Origin: Methylobacteriaceae bacterium
GTDB lineage: Bacteria > Pseudomonadota > Alphaproteobacteria > Rhizobiales > Beijerinckiaceae
Direction of reading: 5' to 3'
Assembly (NCBI GenBank): GCA_031272615.1
Contig: JAISTL010000080.1
Span: forward strand, 1 to 7,681
Length of the DNA stretch: 7,681 nt
Position numbers and translations under genes: made by a program. The first letter of the stretch is position 1, and the number at the start of each line of letters is the position of its first letter. This document shows positions 1 through 6,562 of the stretch, piece after piece. The notes under the pieces are model-generated. The model was not told where the DNA came from. It was given only the letters and a program-made list of their open reading frames with translations, and made no database searches.

Positions 1-147
1 GGGGACGGCGAAATCCAGCGACGCCCATGCGGTCGGAAACGCATACAGCATCAGATACGTCAGCAGAATGCCGAGGGGAGCCCCGACGACGGATCGGATA
101 AGGATGGGCCGCCAATTGGATGGGCAGGAATGGGCTTGGTGAGCCAT
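1..147 (-). CDS. Hypothetical membrane protein, N-terminal part (runs off left edge)
   Basis: An open frame of 49 codons starts at an ATG at 147-145 and is still open at the window edge. It is short because of the edge, not because of a stop. The visible product begins MAHQAHSCPSNWRPI and then has a strongly hydrophobic stretch, about residues 19-42 (VVGAPLGILLTYLMLYAF), that looks like a membrane segment. The start lies inside the upstream membrane gene in another frame, giving an 88-bp overlap. A GTGGGG run just 5' of the ATG could be a weak ribosome-binding site. Two readings remain: a separate gene translationally coupled to the one before it, or the real C-terminal half of that gene displaced by a frameshift. 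I do not recognise the family. Confidence 0.4.
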   Translation of the reverse strand, partial: MAHQAHSCPSNWRPILIRSVVGAPLGILLTYLMLYAFPTAWASLDFAVP

Positions 148-692
148 AATCCCCACAACGCGGCAATCAGCGCGAAGATTGCGCCATGCACACCAAACCA
201 TATCGCATGAGGGACGAGAATTAACAATACAACCCAAGCTCGTCCGAAACTTAACGGAGCGATCAATGAGACGCTCAAGACGAAACACCATCTCTTCCAT
301 TCGCGCAGCAGCGGTTGCGTCAACGCCAGCACTCCGGCCATTGCCGCAGCGCAGGCGCAATCAAATAAAAACCAATAGAACATTGGCCTTCGATATAGTT
401 CATCTATTGAATAATGATTTAAACTAAATTTCATCACTGGACTGCCGTCTATCAGTCCACTTCCCGAATGGCTCAACTCACTCGACGTTAATAATTGCTG
501 CAACAACTGGATGATCAGGACACTGCAGAACAGAAACACCGGAAGATAAATCAGCAGCCGCAGCACGGTTCGCGCGCCGCCGTCGCCTTCAGGGGCGCTC
601 AAGCCGGTGACTGCTTTGAACGCCGCGCCGATCAGCAGCACGGCCGACAGCATGGCGAGAAGCCTGAGAATTATGTCGACGGCGGGCAACAT
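60..692 (-). CDS. Hypothetical multi-pass inner-membrane protein
   Basis: The product is 210 aa if started at ATG 692; a TTG six codons upstream (710) is the alternative. Hydrophobic segments near residues 7-29, 43-66, 104-125, 134-149 and 151-185 suggest five or six membrane passes. A polar stretch at about 68-103 separates the second and third. The C-terminal 25 residues, rich in Pro, Gly and Ser, are unlike a normal membrane-protein end, and the ORF in the next frame continues with another membrane segment, so a frameshift near 60-147 is possible. The start overlaps the end of the Sel1-repeat gene by 22 bp, which suggests one transcript. Part of the gene is strikingly AT-rich compared with the rest of the window. 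No family motif is recognised, so no function is assigned. Confidence 0.6.
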   Translation of the reverse strand: MLPAVDIILRLLAMLSAVLLIGAAFKAVTGLSAPEGDGGARTVLRLLIYLPVFLFCSVLIIQLLQQLLTSSELSHSGSGLIDGSPVMKFSLNHYSIDELYRRPMFYWFLFDCACAAAMAGVLALTQPLLREWKRWCFVLSVSLIAPLSFGRAWVVLLILVPHAIWFGVHGAIFALIAALWGLWLTKPIPAHPIGGPSLSDPSSGLPSAFC

Positions 693-1555
693 GTCCGGAG
701 AACCCGCCAAGGCGTCCAGCCTATGGACAAGACGGCCTCATGTGACAGTCTGAACCATCTGGCGGCTTCGGTTCTGTTTTGAAGGCCGCCCTGTTCGTAA
801 AAGACGTATCCCAAATCACGGAACACGTATGAGTTATTCCCCAGTTTTCTGAACCACCTGGCCGCCTCGGTGGTGTCCCGGGGGACGCCCCATCCGAAGT
901 AATACAGCTTTCCCAAAGAAAAGAACGCATCACTGTTGTCTTGTTCCGCGGCTTTCCGGATCCATTTGGCCGCTTCGGTCAAATCCCGGGGAATGCCGCG
1001 CCCGAATTCAAGGGCTTTGCCGAACTCGAGCTGCGCGCGGGCATGGCCCTGCTCGGCGGCTTTTCTGTACCACTCCGTCGCCGCTACTTGATCCTCGGTA
1101 ATGCCTTTTCCGGTGCGGAACATTCCGCCCAATTCGAACTGCGCCTCGGCGTCCCCGGCTTCGGCCGATTTCAGGGTTTTCTCCAAAGCGAGTGCTTCCG
1201 AGGCTTTAGCGAGTGCTTCCGAGGCTTTCCGGATCCATTTGGCCGCTTCGGTCAAATCCCGGGGAATACCGCGCCCGAGTTCAAGGGCTTTGCCGAACTC
1301 GAGCTGCGCGCGGGCATGGCCCTGCTCGGCGGCTTTTCTGTACCACTCCGTCGCCGCGGCTTGATTCTTGGGAATGCCTTTTCCGGTGCGGTACATCCCG
1401 CCCAACGCGAACTGCGCCTCGGCGTCCCCGGCTTTGGCCGATTTCAGGGTTTTCTCAAAAGCGAGTGCTTCCGATGACGACGAGGCCTGCTGCGCCTGGA
1501 GGGGTGGCGCGAACACGCAGATCAGCAGCACGATGGTCAGAATAAACCGTTTCAC
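671..1555 (-). CDS. Secreted Sel1-repeat (SLR/TPR-like) protein
   Basis: The product is 294 aa with the GTG start at 1555, chosen because it gives a clean signal peptide: KR, a hydrophobic core at residues 4-16, then PPLQA before QQ as a probable cleavage site near residue 21. An AAAGGG lies about 9 nt upstream. An in-frame TTG at 1627 would add 24 non-hydrophobic residues and is less likely. After a short linker come Sel1-like repeats at about 43-79, 79-111, 134-170, 171-206, 207-237 and a degenerate one at 241-270. They show the family pattern A-x-x-x-L-G-x-x-Y/F-x-x-G-x-G, then A-A-x-W-x-R-K-A. Sel1 repeats fold as alpha-solenoids and mediate protein-protein contacts; the partner here is unknown. 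Residues 29-111 and 120-202 are near copies. The 24-residue tail after the last repeat, with two adjacent Cys, matches nothing I know. Probably periplasmic and co-expressed with the overlapping membrane gene. Confidence 0.8.
   Translation of the reverse strand: MKRFILTIVLLICVFAPPLQAQQASSSSEALAFEKTLKSAKAGDAEAQFALGGMYRTGKGIPKNQAAATEWYRKAAEQGHARAQLEFGKALELGRGIPRDLTEAAKWIRKASEALAKASEALALEKTLKSAEAGDAEAQFELGGMFRTGKGITEDQVAATEWYRKAAEQGHARAQLEFGKALEFGRGIPRDLTEAAKWIRKAAEQDNSDAFFSLGKLYYFGWGVPRDTTEAARWFRKLGNNSYVFRDLGYVFYEQGGLQNRTEAARWFRLSHEAVLSIGWTPWRVLRTCCPPST
950..1473 (-). repeat. Tandem duplication, 273-bp period, inside the Sel1 gene
   Basis: The segment starting at 950 recurs starting at 1223, an offset of exactly 273 bp or 91 codons. 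By eye there are about 14 mismatches over some 250 bp. The mismatches cluster at about 1090-1140 versus 1363-1413, which encodes IPKNQAA in one copy and ITEDQVA in the other; long stretches elsewhere are identical. The duplication adds two Sel1 repeats and keeps the frame. The 1223-1473 copy encodes the N-terminal pair. Confidence 0.9.
1188..1228 (-). repeat. 21-bp direct repeat at the duplication joint
   Basis: The 20-mer gcgagtgcttccgaggcttt occurs at 1188-1207 and again at 1209-1228, a 21-bp period, with no mismatch. It encodes a repeated ASEALA heptad (residues 111-123) between the two larger repeat copies. It sits where one copy of the 273-bp unit ends and the next begins, so it may mark the recombination or slippage joint. 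Confidence 0.85.
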
Positions 1556-1641
1556 CGATTGAGACCCTTTTTTGTTTGCGGCCGACAGCCCCCGGGCATG
1601 TGCTTCGAGGGCAGGTTGAGCGGACAATGATGAATTTCAAT

Positions 1642-1653
1642 ACTGCCGGCAGT
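1642..1653. repeat. 12-bp perfect palindrome
   Basis: The sequence ACTGCCGGCAGT reads the same on both strands. It lies about 90 bp upstream of the Sel1 GTG start and could be a regulator binding site. No known operator consensus is recognised, so this is only a structural observation. Confidence 0.4.
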
Positions 1654-1844
1654 CCGAATTGTGAAGCTGTTCTTTGTTTTCCGGGGCATCCGGAGTGCTT
1701 CGCTCACGCCCGCGGATGACGCGGCGCCGGTTATACGCATCCCCGATCGAGGGGGCAGGCGGCGTGAACCCCCCGGAAATCAACACTTCACCATCCGGAA
1801 TTCTTCTTCCCCGTTCGCGGCTCGTGAATACTCCGGGGAGAAAG

Positions 1845-1861
1845 TATAATATAGTATTATA
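1845..1861. promoter_or_regulatory. AT-rich inverted repeat with -10-like hexamers upstream of xerC
   Basis: TATAATA and TATTATA form perfect 7-bp arms around a 3-nt centre (TAG). A perfect TATAAT hexamer occurs at 1845-1850 and another at 1858-1863 on the plus strand, and the dyad also gives -10-like sequence on the minus strand. No good -35 match lies at 17 nt. It is the most AT-rich spot in this intergenic region and lies 69 nt before the xerC start, a plausible promoter position. Its ATAA-7 nt-TTAT core also resembles the core of a Xer recombination site, although the outer arms do not match. Confidence 0.4.
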
Positions 1862-1929
1862 ATGTGTCAGGCGGTGATTCGCGCCGTCCCGGCCGGTTCA
1901 CCCGTCGTTTTTTTGCTCGCGAGGTTTTT

Positions 1930-2925
1930 ATGACGTCACACGCCGCGGCGGCGCCCGCCGCTGTTCTTCCCGGCGCCGCCGATATCCAGGATGCCGTCGG
2001 CCGCTGGTTGGTGTTTCTCGGGGCCGAACGGCGGCTTTCCGGCAAAACGGTGGAGGCCTACGGGCGGGATTTGCGGCAGTTCCTCGCCTTTCTCACCGGG
2101 CATCTGGGCGGCGCGCCGGATGTGGCGGCCGTTCTCGCCCTCAAACCGGCGGATATCCGCGCCTTTCTCGCCTTCCGGCGCGCCGGGGCCGATGTCGGCA
2201 GCCGCTCGCTGATGCGGCAGCTGGCGGCGCTGCGCTCCTTTTCCCGGCACTTGGAGCGGGAGGGGCTGGGAGTCGCCTCGGCGTTTTCCGCCGTCAAAAG
2301 CCCGAAACTCTCCAAAACCCTGCCGCGCCCGCTCCCGGCCGAAGCCGCCGTGGCCGTCACCGGGGTTGACACCCGGCGCGACGAATCGTCAAAGGACGAG
2401 TGGGTGCTGGCGCGGGACGCCGCCGTTCTTTCGCTGCTTTACGGCTCGGGCCTGCGTATTTCCGAAGCTTTGGGGATTTGCCGGGCCGACGCCCCCATCG
2501 GTGACCGGGATTCGGTCACCGTTATCGGCAAAGGCCGCAAAACCCGCACGGTGCCGGTGCTGCCGCAGGTGCGCGCCGCCGTCGGGCGCTATCTGACGCT
2601 CTGCCCCTTCGCGTTGGCGCCGGAGGGCCCGCTGTTCGTCGGCGTGCGCGGCAAGGCGCTGTCACCACGCATCATCCAGCTGGCGGTGGAGGAGCTGCGC
2701 CTGGCCCTGGGGCTTCCGGCAAGCGCCACGCCCCACGCGCTGCGCCATTCCTTCGCCACCCACCTGCTCTCCCGCGGCGGCGATTTGCGCGCCATCCAGG
2801 AACTCCTGGGCCACGCATCGCTGTCCACAACACAGGTTTACACCAAGGTGGACAGCGCCCGCCTGCTCGCCGTGTTCGACAGCGCCCACCCGCGAGCGCG
2901 CCTGCACGGCGGCGGCCGGGAATAG
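1930..2925 (+). CDS. xerC: Tyrosine recombinase XerC
   Basis: The product is 331 aa. ATG 1930 was chosen because GCGAGG stands 5 nt upstream; an in-frame GTG at 1864 would add 22 Arg-rich residues without a recognisable ribosome-binding site. Residues about 18-125 are the SAM-like N-terminal DNA-binding domain (LSGKTVEAYGRDLRQFLAF is typical), and 135-320 are the catalytic domain. The full catalytic set is visible: R176 in GLRISE, K201 in VIGKGRK, H269 and R272 in HALRHSFATHLL, H295 in LLGHASLSTTQ, and the nucleophile Y304 in VYTKVD. XerC works with XerD to resolve chromosome dimers at dif during division. The AHPRA ending and the length favour housekeeping XerC over a phage or integron integrase. 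It is convergent with sdhB. Confidence 0.92.
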   Translation: MTSHAAAAPAAVLPGAADIQDAVGRWLVFLGAERRLSGKTVEAYGRDLRQFLAFLTGHLGGAPDVAAVLALKPADIRAFLAFRRAGADVGSRSLMRQLAALRSFSRHLEREGLGVASAFSAVKSPKLSKTLPRPLPAEAAVAVTGVDTRRDESSKDEWVLARDAAVLSLLYGSGLRISEALGICRADAPIGDRDSVTVIGKGRKTRTVPVLPQVRAAVGRYLTLCPFALAPEGPLFVGVRGKALSPRIIQLAVEELRLALGLPASATPHALRHSFATHLLSRGGDLRAIQELLGHASLSTTQVYTKVDSARLLAVFDSAHPRARLHGGGRE

Positions 2926-2953
2926 AAAAGGCCCCCGCGCGAACACGGGGGCC
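2926..2953 (-). terminator. Rho-independent terminator of the sdh operon
   Basis: GGCCCCCG at 2930-2937 pairs perfectly with CGGGGGCC at 2946-2953, an 8-bp GC stem with an 8-nt loop. Read on the minus strand, the hairpin is followed at once by TTTTCTATT, so it suits transcripts leaving sdhB, whose stop is 47 nt away. On the plus strand no T-run follows, so for xerC it is at best a partial terminator. The T-tract runs into the xerC stop codon. Confidence 0.8.
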
Positions 2954-2999
2954 CGAATCATCAATTCATGCCGTAAGCGCTGTACGCCGGGGCGACGGC

Positions 3000-3800
3000 T
3001 CAGCCCAGACCCATCTCGTGCTCCACCATCATCTTCTTGATCTCGGCGATGGCCTTGGCGGGGTTGAGGTGCTTCGGGCAATCGTTGGAGCAGTTCAGGG
3101 TGGTGTGGCACTTGAACAGCCGGAAGGCGTCGTTCAGGAACTCCAGACGCTCGGGCCGCGACTCGTCGCGGCTGTCGATGAGCCAGCGGTAGGCCTGCAG
3201 CAGCGCCGACGGGCCGAGGAAGCGGTCACCGACCCACCAGTAGCTCGGGCAGGAGGTGGAGCAGCACGCGCACAGCACGCACTCATAGAGCCCGTCGAGC
3301 TTGGCGCGGTCTTCCACCGACTGCAGCCATTCGGTTTCCGGAGTCGGCGTCTCGGTCTTCAGCCACGGTTCCACCGACGCGTGCTGCGCGTAGAACAGGC
3401 TGAGATCGGGAACCAGATCCTTGATCACCGACATGTGCGGCAGCGGATAAATCGCCACCACGCCGCCTTCGGGCGCCGCCTCGTCGATGCCGTGGATGCA
3501 GGCCAGCCGGTTGCCGCCGTTGACGTTCATGGCGCAGGAGCCGCAAATGCCCTCACGGCAGGAGCGGCGGAACGTCAGCCCGGCGTCGACTTTGTCCTTG
3601 ATCCACAACAGGGCGTCGAGAATCATCGGGCCGCAGTCGTCGCGATCGATGAAGTAGGTGTCCACCCGGGGGTTCTCACCGGAATCCGGATCATAACGGT
3701 AAATCCGGAATTCCTGAATGTTCTTGGCGCCCTGCGGCTTGGGCCAGGTTTTACCTTCCTTGACCACAGAGTTTTTGGGAAGAAAAAACACATCCACCAT
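3000..3800 (-). CDS. sdhB: Succinate dehydrogenase iron-sulfur subunit SdhB
   Basis: The product is 266 aa, normal for the family. SdhB carries electrons from the SdhA flavin to ubiquinone in complex II, on the cytoplasmic face of the membrane. The N-terminal ferredoxin domain has the [2Fe-2S] ligands C81, C86, C89 and C101 ([10 protein letters not shown], then C101). The C-terminal domain has C174, C177 and C180 (CVLCACC), which with C241 bind [4Fe-4S], and C184, C231 and C237, which bind [3Fe-4S]. W188 and W189 (SYWW) match the quinone-site tryptophans. The next residue is Val where mitochondrial homologues have Asn. The sequence RWLIDSRDE is typical of the alphaproteobacterial and mitochondrial group. 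The start overlaps the sdhA stop (TGATG), with a CGAGGG ribosome-binding site 7 nt upstream inside sdhA, so translation is probably coupled. It is the last gene of the operon. Confidence 0.97.
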   Translation of the reverse strand: MVDVFFLPKNSVVKEGKTWPKPQGAKNIQEFRIYRYDPDSGENPRVDTYFIDRDDCGPMILDALLWIKDKVDAGLTFRRSCREGICGSCAMNVNGGNRLACIHGIDEAAPEGGVVAIYPLPHMSVIKDLVPDLSLFYAQHASVEPWLKTETPTPETEWLQSVEDRAKLDGLYECVLCACCSTSCPSYWWVGDRFLGPSALLQAYRWLIDSRDESRPERLEFLNDAFRLFKCHTTLNCSNDCPKHLNPAKAIAEIKKMMVEHEMGLG

Positions 3801-5632
3801 CAGTAGACCCTCGCTTTCGGTTTCACGTACTCGACCTCGTCGGTCAGAGTGTAGGCATGGACCGGACGGTCATCCAGCGTCACTTTGCCGGAGGCGACAT
3901 CCAGAGACGCCAGCGTGTGCTTCATCCAGTTTTCGTCATCGCGGTTCGGATAATCCTCGCGGGCGTGGGCGCCGCGGGATTCGGTGCGGTTCAGCGCCGA
4001 TTCCATAACCACGACGGACTGAGCCAGCAGATTGTCCAACTCGAGAGTTTCAACCAGGTCGGTATTCCAGATCAGGGAGCGGTCGGTAATGGCGACGTCA
4101 CCCCGGCTGTCATAGACCTCGTGAATCTTCTTGACGCCTTCGTTGAGAACTTCGGCGGTGCGGAACACCGCGCAGTGATCCTGCATGGTCTTCTGCATGT
4201 TGAGCCGCAACTGCGCGGCGGGGGTGCCGCCGTCGGCATAGCGGATGCGATCCAGCCTCGACAGCGCCGGGTCATCCAGCGACCTGGACAGCTCATGATG
4301 CGGCGTGTTGGGCTTGAGAAGCTCAACGCACTTTTCGCCGGCGGCCTTGCCGAACACCACGATATCCAGCAGCGAGTTGGAACCGAGACGGTTGGCGCCG
4401 TGCACCGAGACGCAGGCGGCTTCGCCCAGCGCCATGAGGCCCGGAACCACTTCATCGGGGTTGCCGTCTTTCTTGTAGACGACTTCGCCGTGGTAGTTGG
4501 TGGGAATGCCGCCCATGTTGTAGTGCACCGTCGGAATGACCGGAATCGGCTCCTTGGTGACATCCACGCCGGCGAAGATGTAAGCGCTTTCCGAGATGCC
4601 GGGAAGACGCTCGGCCAGCAGAGCCGGGTCCAGATGTTCCAGATGCAGGTCGATATGGTCTTTGTTCTTGCCGACGCCGCGGCCTTCGCGGATTTCGATG
4701 GTCATGGACCGGGACACCACGTCGCGGGAGGCGAGGTCCTTGGCCGTCGGCGCATACCGCTCCATGAAGCGCTCGCCCTCGGAGTTGGTGAGATAACCGC
4801 CTTCGCCGCGGGCGCCCTCGGTGATGAGGCAACCGGCGGTGTAGATGCCGGTGGGATGGAACTGGATGAATTCCATGTCCTGCAGCGGCAGGCCGGCCCT
4901 CAGCACCATGGCGTTGCCGTCGCCGGTGCAGGTGTGGGCGGAGGTGCAGGCGAAATAAAGACGCCCGTAACCGCCCGTGGCCAGAATGGTCATATGGGAG
5001 CGGAAACGATGCAGCTCGCCGGCGGCGAGATCGATGGCGATGACGCCCTTGCACACGCCATTGTCCATGATGAGGTCAATGGCGAAGTACTCGATGAAGA
5101 AGTGGGTCTCATGGCGCAGCGCCTGGCCGTACATGGTGTGCAGCATGGCGTGGCCGGTGCGGTCCGCGGCGGCGCAGGTGCGGTAGGCCATCGGGCCGTT
5201 GCCGTATTCGGTGGTCATGCCGCCGAAGGGGCGCTGGTAGATTTTGCCGTCGGTGGTGCGGGAGAACGGGACGCCCCAGTGCTCCAGCTCGTACACCACT
5301 TCCGCGGCGTTCTTGCACATATATTCGATGGCGTCCTGATCGCCCAGCCAGTCCGACCCCTTGACGGTGTCGTACATATGCCAGCGCCAGTCGTCATTGC
5401 CCATGTTGGCAAGGGACGCGGCGATGCCGCCCTGGGCCGCCACCGTGTGGGAGCGGGTGGGGAACACCTTGGTGATGCACGCGGTCTTCAGGCCGGCTTC
5501 CGCCGCGCCGACAATGGCCCGCAAGCCGGAGCCGCCGGCGCCGACGCAGACCACATCAAACTCGTGATCGATGAGTTTATACGCCTTGCCGCCGATGGCC
5601 GGGGCGCTTGTTCCGTTGTTTTCTGTAGCCAT
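3800..5632 (-). CDS. sdhA: Succinate dehydrogenase flavoprotein subunit SdhA
   Basis: The product is 610 aa, full length. SdhA oxidises succinate to fumarate in the TCA cycle and feeds electrons to SdhB. The FAD-binding Rossmann motif GAGGSG is at 31-36. H62 in [10 protein letters not shown] is the residue that carries covalently bound FAD. The active site is visible as H259 (FHPTG), the catalytic arginine R275 (TEGARGEGG), H370 (VHYNMGG) and R415 ([10 protein letters not shown]). The C-terminal helical domain contains SRGAHARED at 552-560. All key residues are present and nothing is truncated. The ATG at 5632 has AGGGAG about 10 nt upstream, part of it within the end of sdhD, whose stop is 15 nt away. 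Confidence 0.98.
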   Translation of the reverse strand: MATENNGTSAPAIGGKAYKLIDHEFDVVCVGAGGSGLRAIVGAAEAGLKTACITKVFPTRSHTVAAQGGIAASLANMGNDDWRWHMYDTVKGSDWLGDQDAIEYMCKNAAEVVYELEHWGVPFSRTTDGKIYQRPFGGMTTEYGNGPMAYRTCAAADRTGHAMLHTMYGQALRHETHFFIEYFAIDLIMDNGVCKGVIAIDLAAGELHRFRSHMTILATGGYGRLYFACTSAHTCTGDGNAMVLRAGLPLQDMEFIQFHPTGIYTAGCLITEGARGEGGYLTNSEGERFMERYAPTAKDLASRDVVSRSMTIEIREGRGVGKNKDHIDLHLEHLDPALLAERLPGISESAYIFAGVDVTKEPIPVIPTVHYNMGGIPTNYHGEVVYKKDGNPDEVVPGLMALGEAACVSVHGANRLGSNSLLDIVVFGKAAGEKCVELLKPNTPHHELSRSLDDPALSRLDRIRYADGGTPAAQLRLNMQKTMQDHCAVFRTAEVLNEGVKKIHEVYDSRGDVAITDRSLIWNTDLVETLELDNLLAQSVVVMESALNRTESRGAHAREDYPNRDDENWMKHTLASLDVASGKVTLDDRPVHAYTLTDEVEYVKPKARVY

Positions 5633-5647
5633 TGATCTGGAACTCCC

Positions 5648-6058
5648 TTATGCGCCGGCCGCAACGATTTTGACCAGCGAGGCCATGCAAATGAACCACG
5701 CGAAGGTGCAGTAGACGATGTTCGCCAGCAGCAGGCCGAGCTGCAGCCAGCGGATACGCACATAGTCTTCAACGATGGAGGCAAAGCCCACCTGCATGTG
5801 CCAGGCGAACACGGTGAAGTTCAGCGCCAGGATGGCGGCGGAGAACGGGTTGGAGATGACTTTGACAGCTTCCGCGTACGGTTTGCCGATGAGACAGAAC
5901 ACCAGCAGGGTCAGCAGACCGACGGCGAAAATACCGAGAAACCCGGTGAGCCGCATGGTCAGATGGTGCTGAACGCCGTGACCGGTGGAACCGCTGCCCA
6001 GAGCGACGGAACGGCGGGAATGCATGGAAAATGCAGGACTATACCTTGGATCGGCCAT
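5648..6058 (-). CDS. sdhD: Succinate dehydrogenase membrane anchor subunit SdhD
   Basis: The product is 136 aa with three hydrophobic segments at about 37-57, 72-93 and 105-128, the standard anchor topology. The N-terminus RRSVALGSGSTGHGVQHH followed by MRLTG fits the family. H87 in WHMQVG is the probable heme b axial ligand, and D98-Y99 eleven residues later match the quinone-site Asp-Tyr pair of Escherichia coli SdhD (H71, D82, Y83). With SdhC it anchors the dehydrogenase in the inner membrane and forms the ubiquinone site. ATG 6058 has AAGGGGGG just upstream. It lies 17 nt after sdhC and 15 nt before sdhA. Confidence 0.93.
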   Translation of the reverse strand: MADPRYSPAFSMHSRRSVALGSGSTGHGVQHHLTMRLTGFLGIFAVGLLTLLVFCLIGKPYAEAVKVISNPFSAAILALNFTVFAWHMQVGFASIVEDYVRIRWLQLGLLLANIVYCTFAWFICMASLVKIVAAGA

Positions 6059-6075
6059 TTTGGTTTCCCCCCTTG

Positions 6076-6525
6076 TCAGAAGAACAGTTTGAGGCCGATG
6101 GCGATGACCCAGATCGCGCCGGTCGCGGCCACGGACAAAAGAATGGTCGCCTGGGCGAATTTGACCCGCATATCGGGTTCAAGGCCGACGCACCAGTCCC
6201 AGATGAAATGCCGGATGCCGCCCAGCGTGTGATGGGCAACGCCCCAGGTGTACAAAGCCACCAGCGGGAACACGCACCACAGCAGGAATGTGAACCAGTC
6301 ATACCACCATTCGCCGAGGGCCATGCTCAACATCCAGCACACCGGAACCACCGACCCGAGATAGATCGCGAACCCCGTTGCCCGATGGAAACCGGACATC
6401 AGATATGTCCAGTTCGGCGTAAAACCTTTTCCGGGGAGGCTGAACGGGGGTTTTCCCGGAACACTCCCATAGATTGTAACATGCGGCGACAGTGGTCGCG
6501 CCGCGGGCGCTTTAACTTCGGTCAT
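6076..6525 (-). CDS. sdhC: Succinate dehydrogenase cytochrome b556 subunit SdhC
   Basis: The product is 149 aa. ATG 6525 was chosen because AAGGAG stands 6 nt upstream; a TTG two codons earlier has no such site. The family opening RPLSPHVTIY is at 10-19. S44, H47 and R48 (SGFHRATG) correspond to the quinone-site S27 and R31 of E. coli SdhC. The signature H-x3-G-I-R-H at 99-106 gives H99 as the heme b ligand and is followed by FIWD. Three membrane helices lie at about 46-70, 79-98 and 122-146. It is first in the operon sdhC-sdhD-sdhA-sdhB. Between SPH and HRATG there are about 16 more residues than usual, a Gly/Pro-rich stretch (roughly 21-36) discussed separately. The gene is otherwise intact. 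Confidence 0.93.
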   Translation of the reverse strand: MTEVKAPAARPLSPHVTIYGSVPGKPPFSLPGKGFTPNWTYLMSGFHRATGFAIYLGSVVPVCWMLSMALGEWWYDWFTFLLWCVFPLVALYTWGVAHHTLGGIRHFIWDWCVGLEPDMRVKFAQATILLSVAATGAIWVIAIGLKLFF

Positions 6526-6562
6526 AGACAACTCCTTGTCTTCTCCTCGCCTGGAGGGTCAT
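6512..6562 (-). CDS. Possible 16-codon upstream ORF overlapping the sdhC start
   Basis: ATG at 6562-6560 opens a frame of 16 codons (MTLQARRRQGVVYDRS) that ends with TAA at 6514-6512, inside codons 4-5 of sdhC and in another frame. AGGAG stands 5 nt before the ATG, better placed than many real sites. If translated, ribosomes would stop 14 nt past the sdhC ATG, which could couple or modulate sdhC initiation. The peptide is basic and has no recognised relative. A frame this short can arise by chance, so confidence is low. Confidence 0.22.
   Translation of the reverse strand: MTLQARRRQGVVYDRS

Larger units (their letters stand above)
1556..1929. other. Intergenic region between divergent Sel1 gene and xerC
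   Basis: These 374 bp contain no convincing gene; short frames here lack coding character. The region must hold the starts of transcription for both divergent genes. Visible elements are a perfect 12-bp palindrome at 1642-1653, an AT-rich inverted repeat at 1845-1861, and the xerC ribosome-binding site GCGAGG 5 nt before its ATG. On the minus strand a TTGAAA at 1640-1635 could be a -35 box for the Sel1 gene, but no good -10 follows at the right distance. Confidence 0.6.

Noticed and set aside
950..1473. Could the repeats be a CRISPR array?
   Set aside because: The unit is 273 bp, coding and in frame, with no short repeat-spacer pattern.
941..1477. A plus-strand frame with two internal repeats opposite the Sel1 gene
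   Set aside because: The repetition only mirrors the 273-bp duplication. The minus-strand frame has the signal peptide and Sel1 motifs.
1864..1929. N-terminal extension of xerC from GTG 1864
   Set aside because: The added 22 residues are Arg-rich and not part of the XerC fold, and ATG 1930 has a well-placed GCGAGG.
3018..3806. A 262-codon plus-strand frame opposite sdhB
   Set aside because: It is the same mirror effect in a GC-rich gene. All Fe-S ligands of SdhB are on the minus strand.
3857..5635. A 592-codon open frame on the plus strand opposite sdhA
   Set aside because: High-GC codon use leaves the complementary frame free of stops. The translation is low-complexity (rich in Val, Gly, His, Asp) without family motifs, while the minus strand encodes a complete SdhA.
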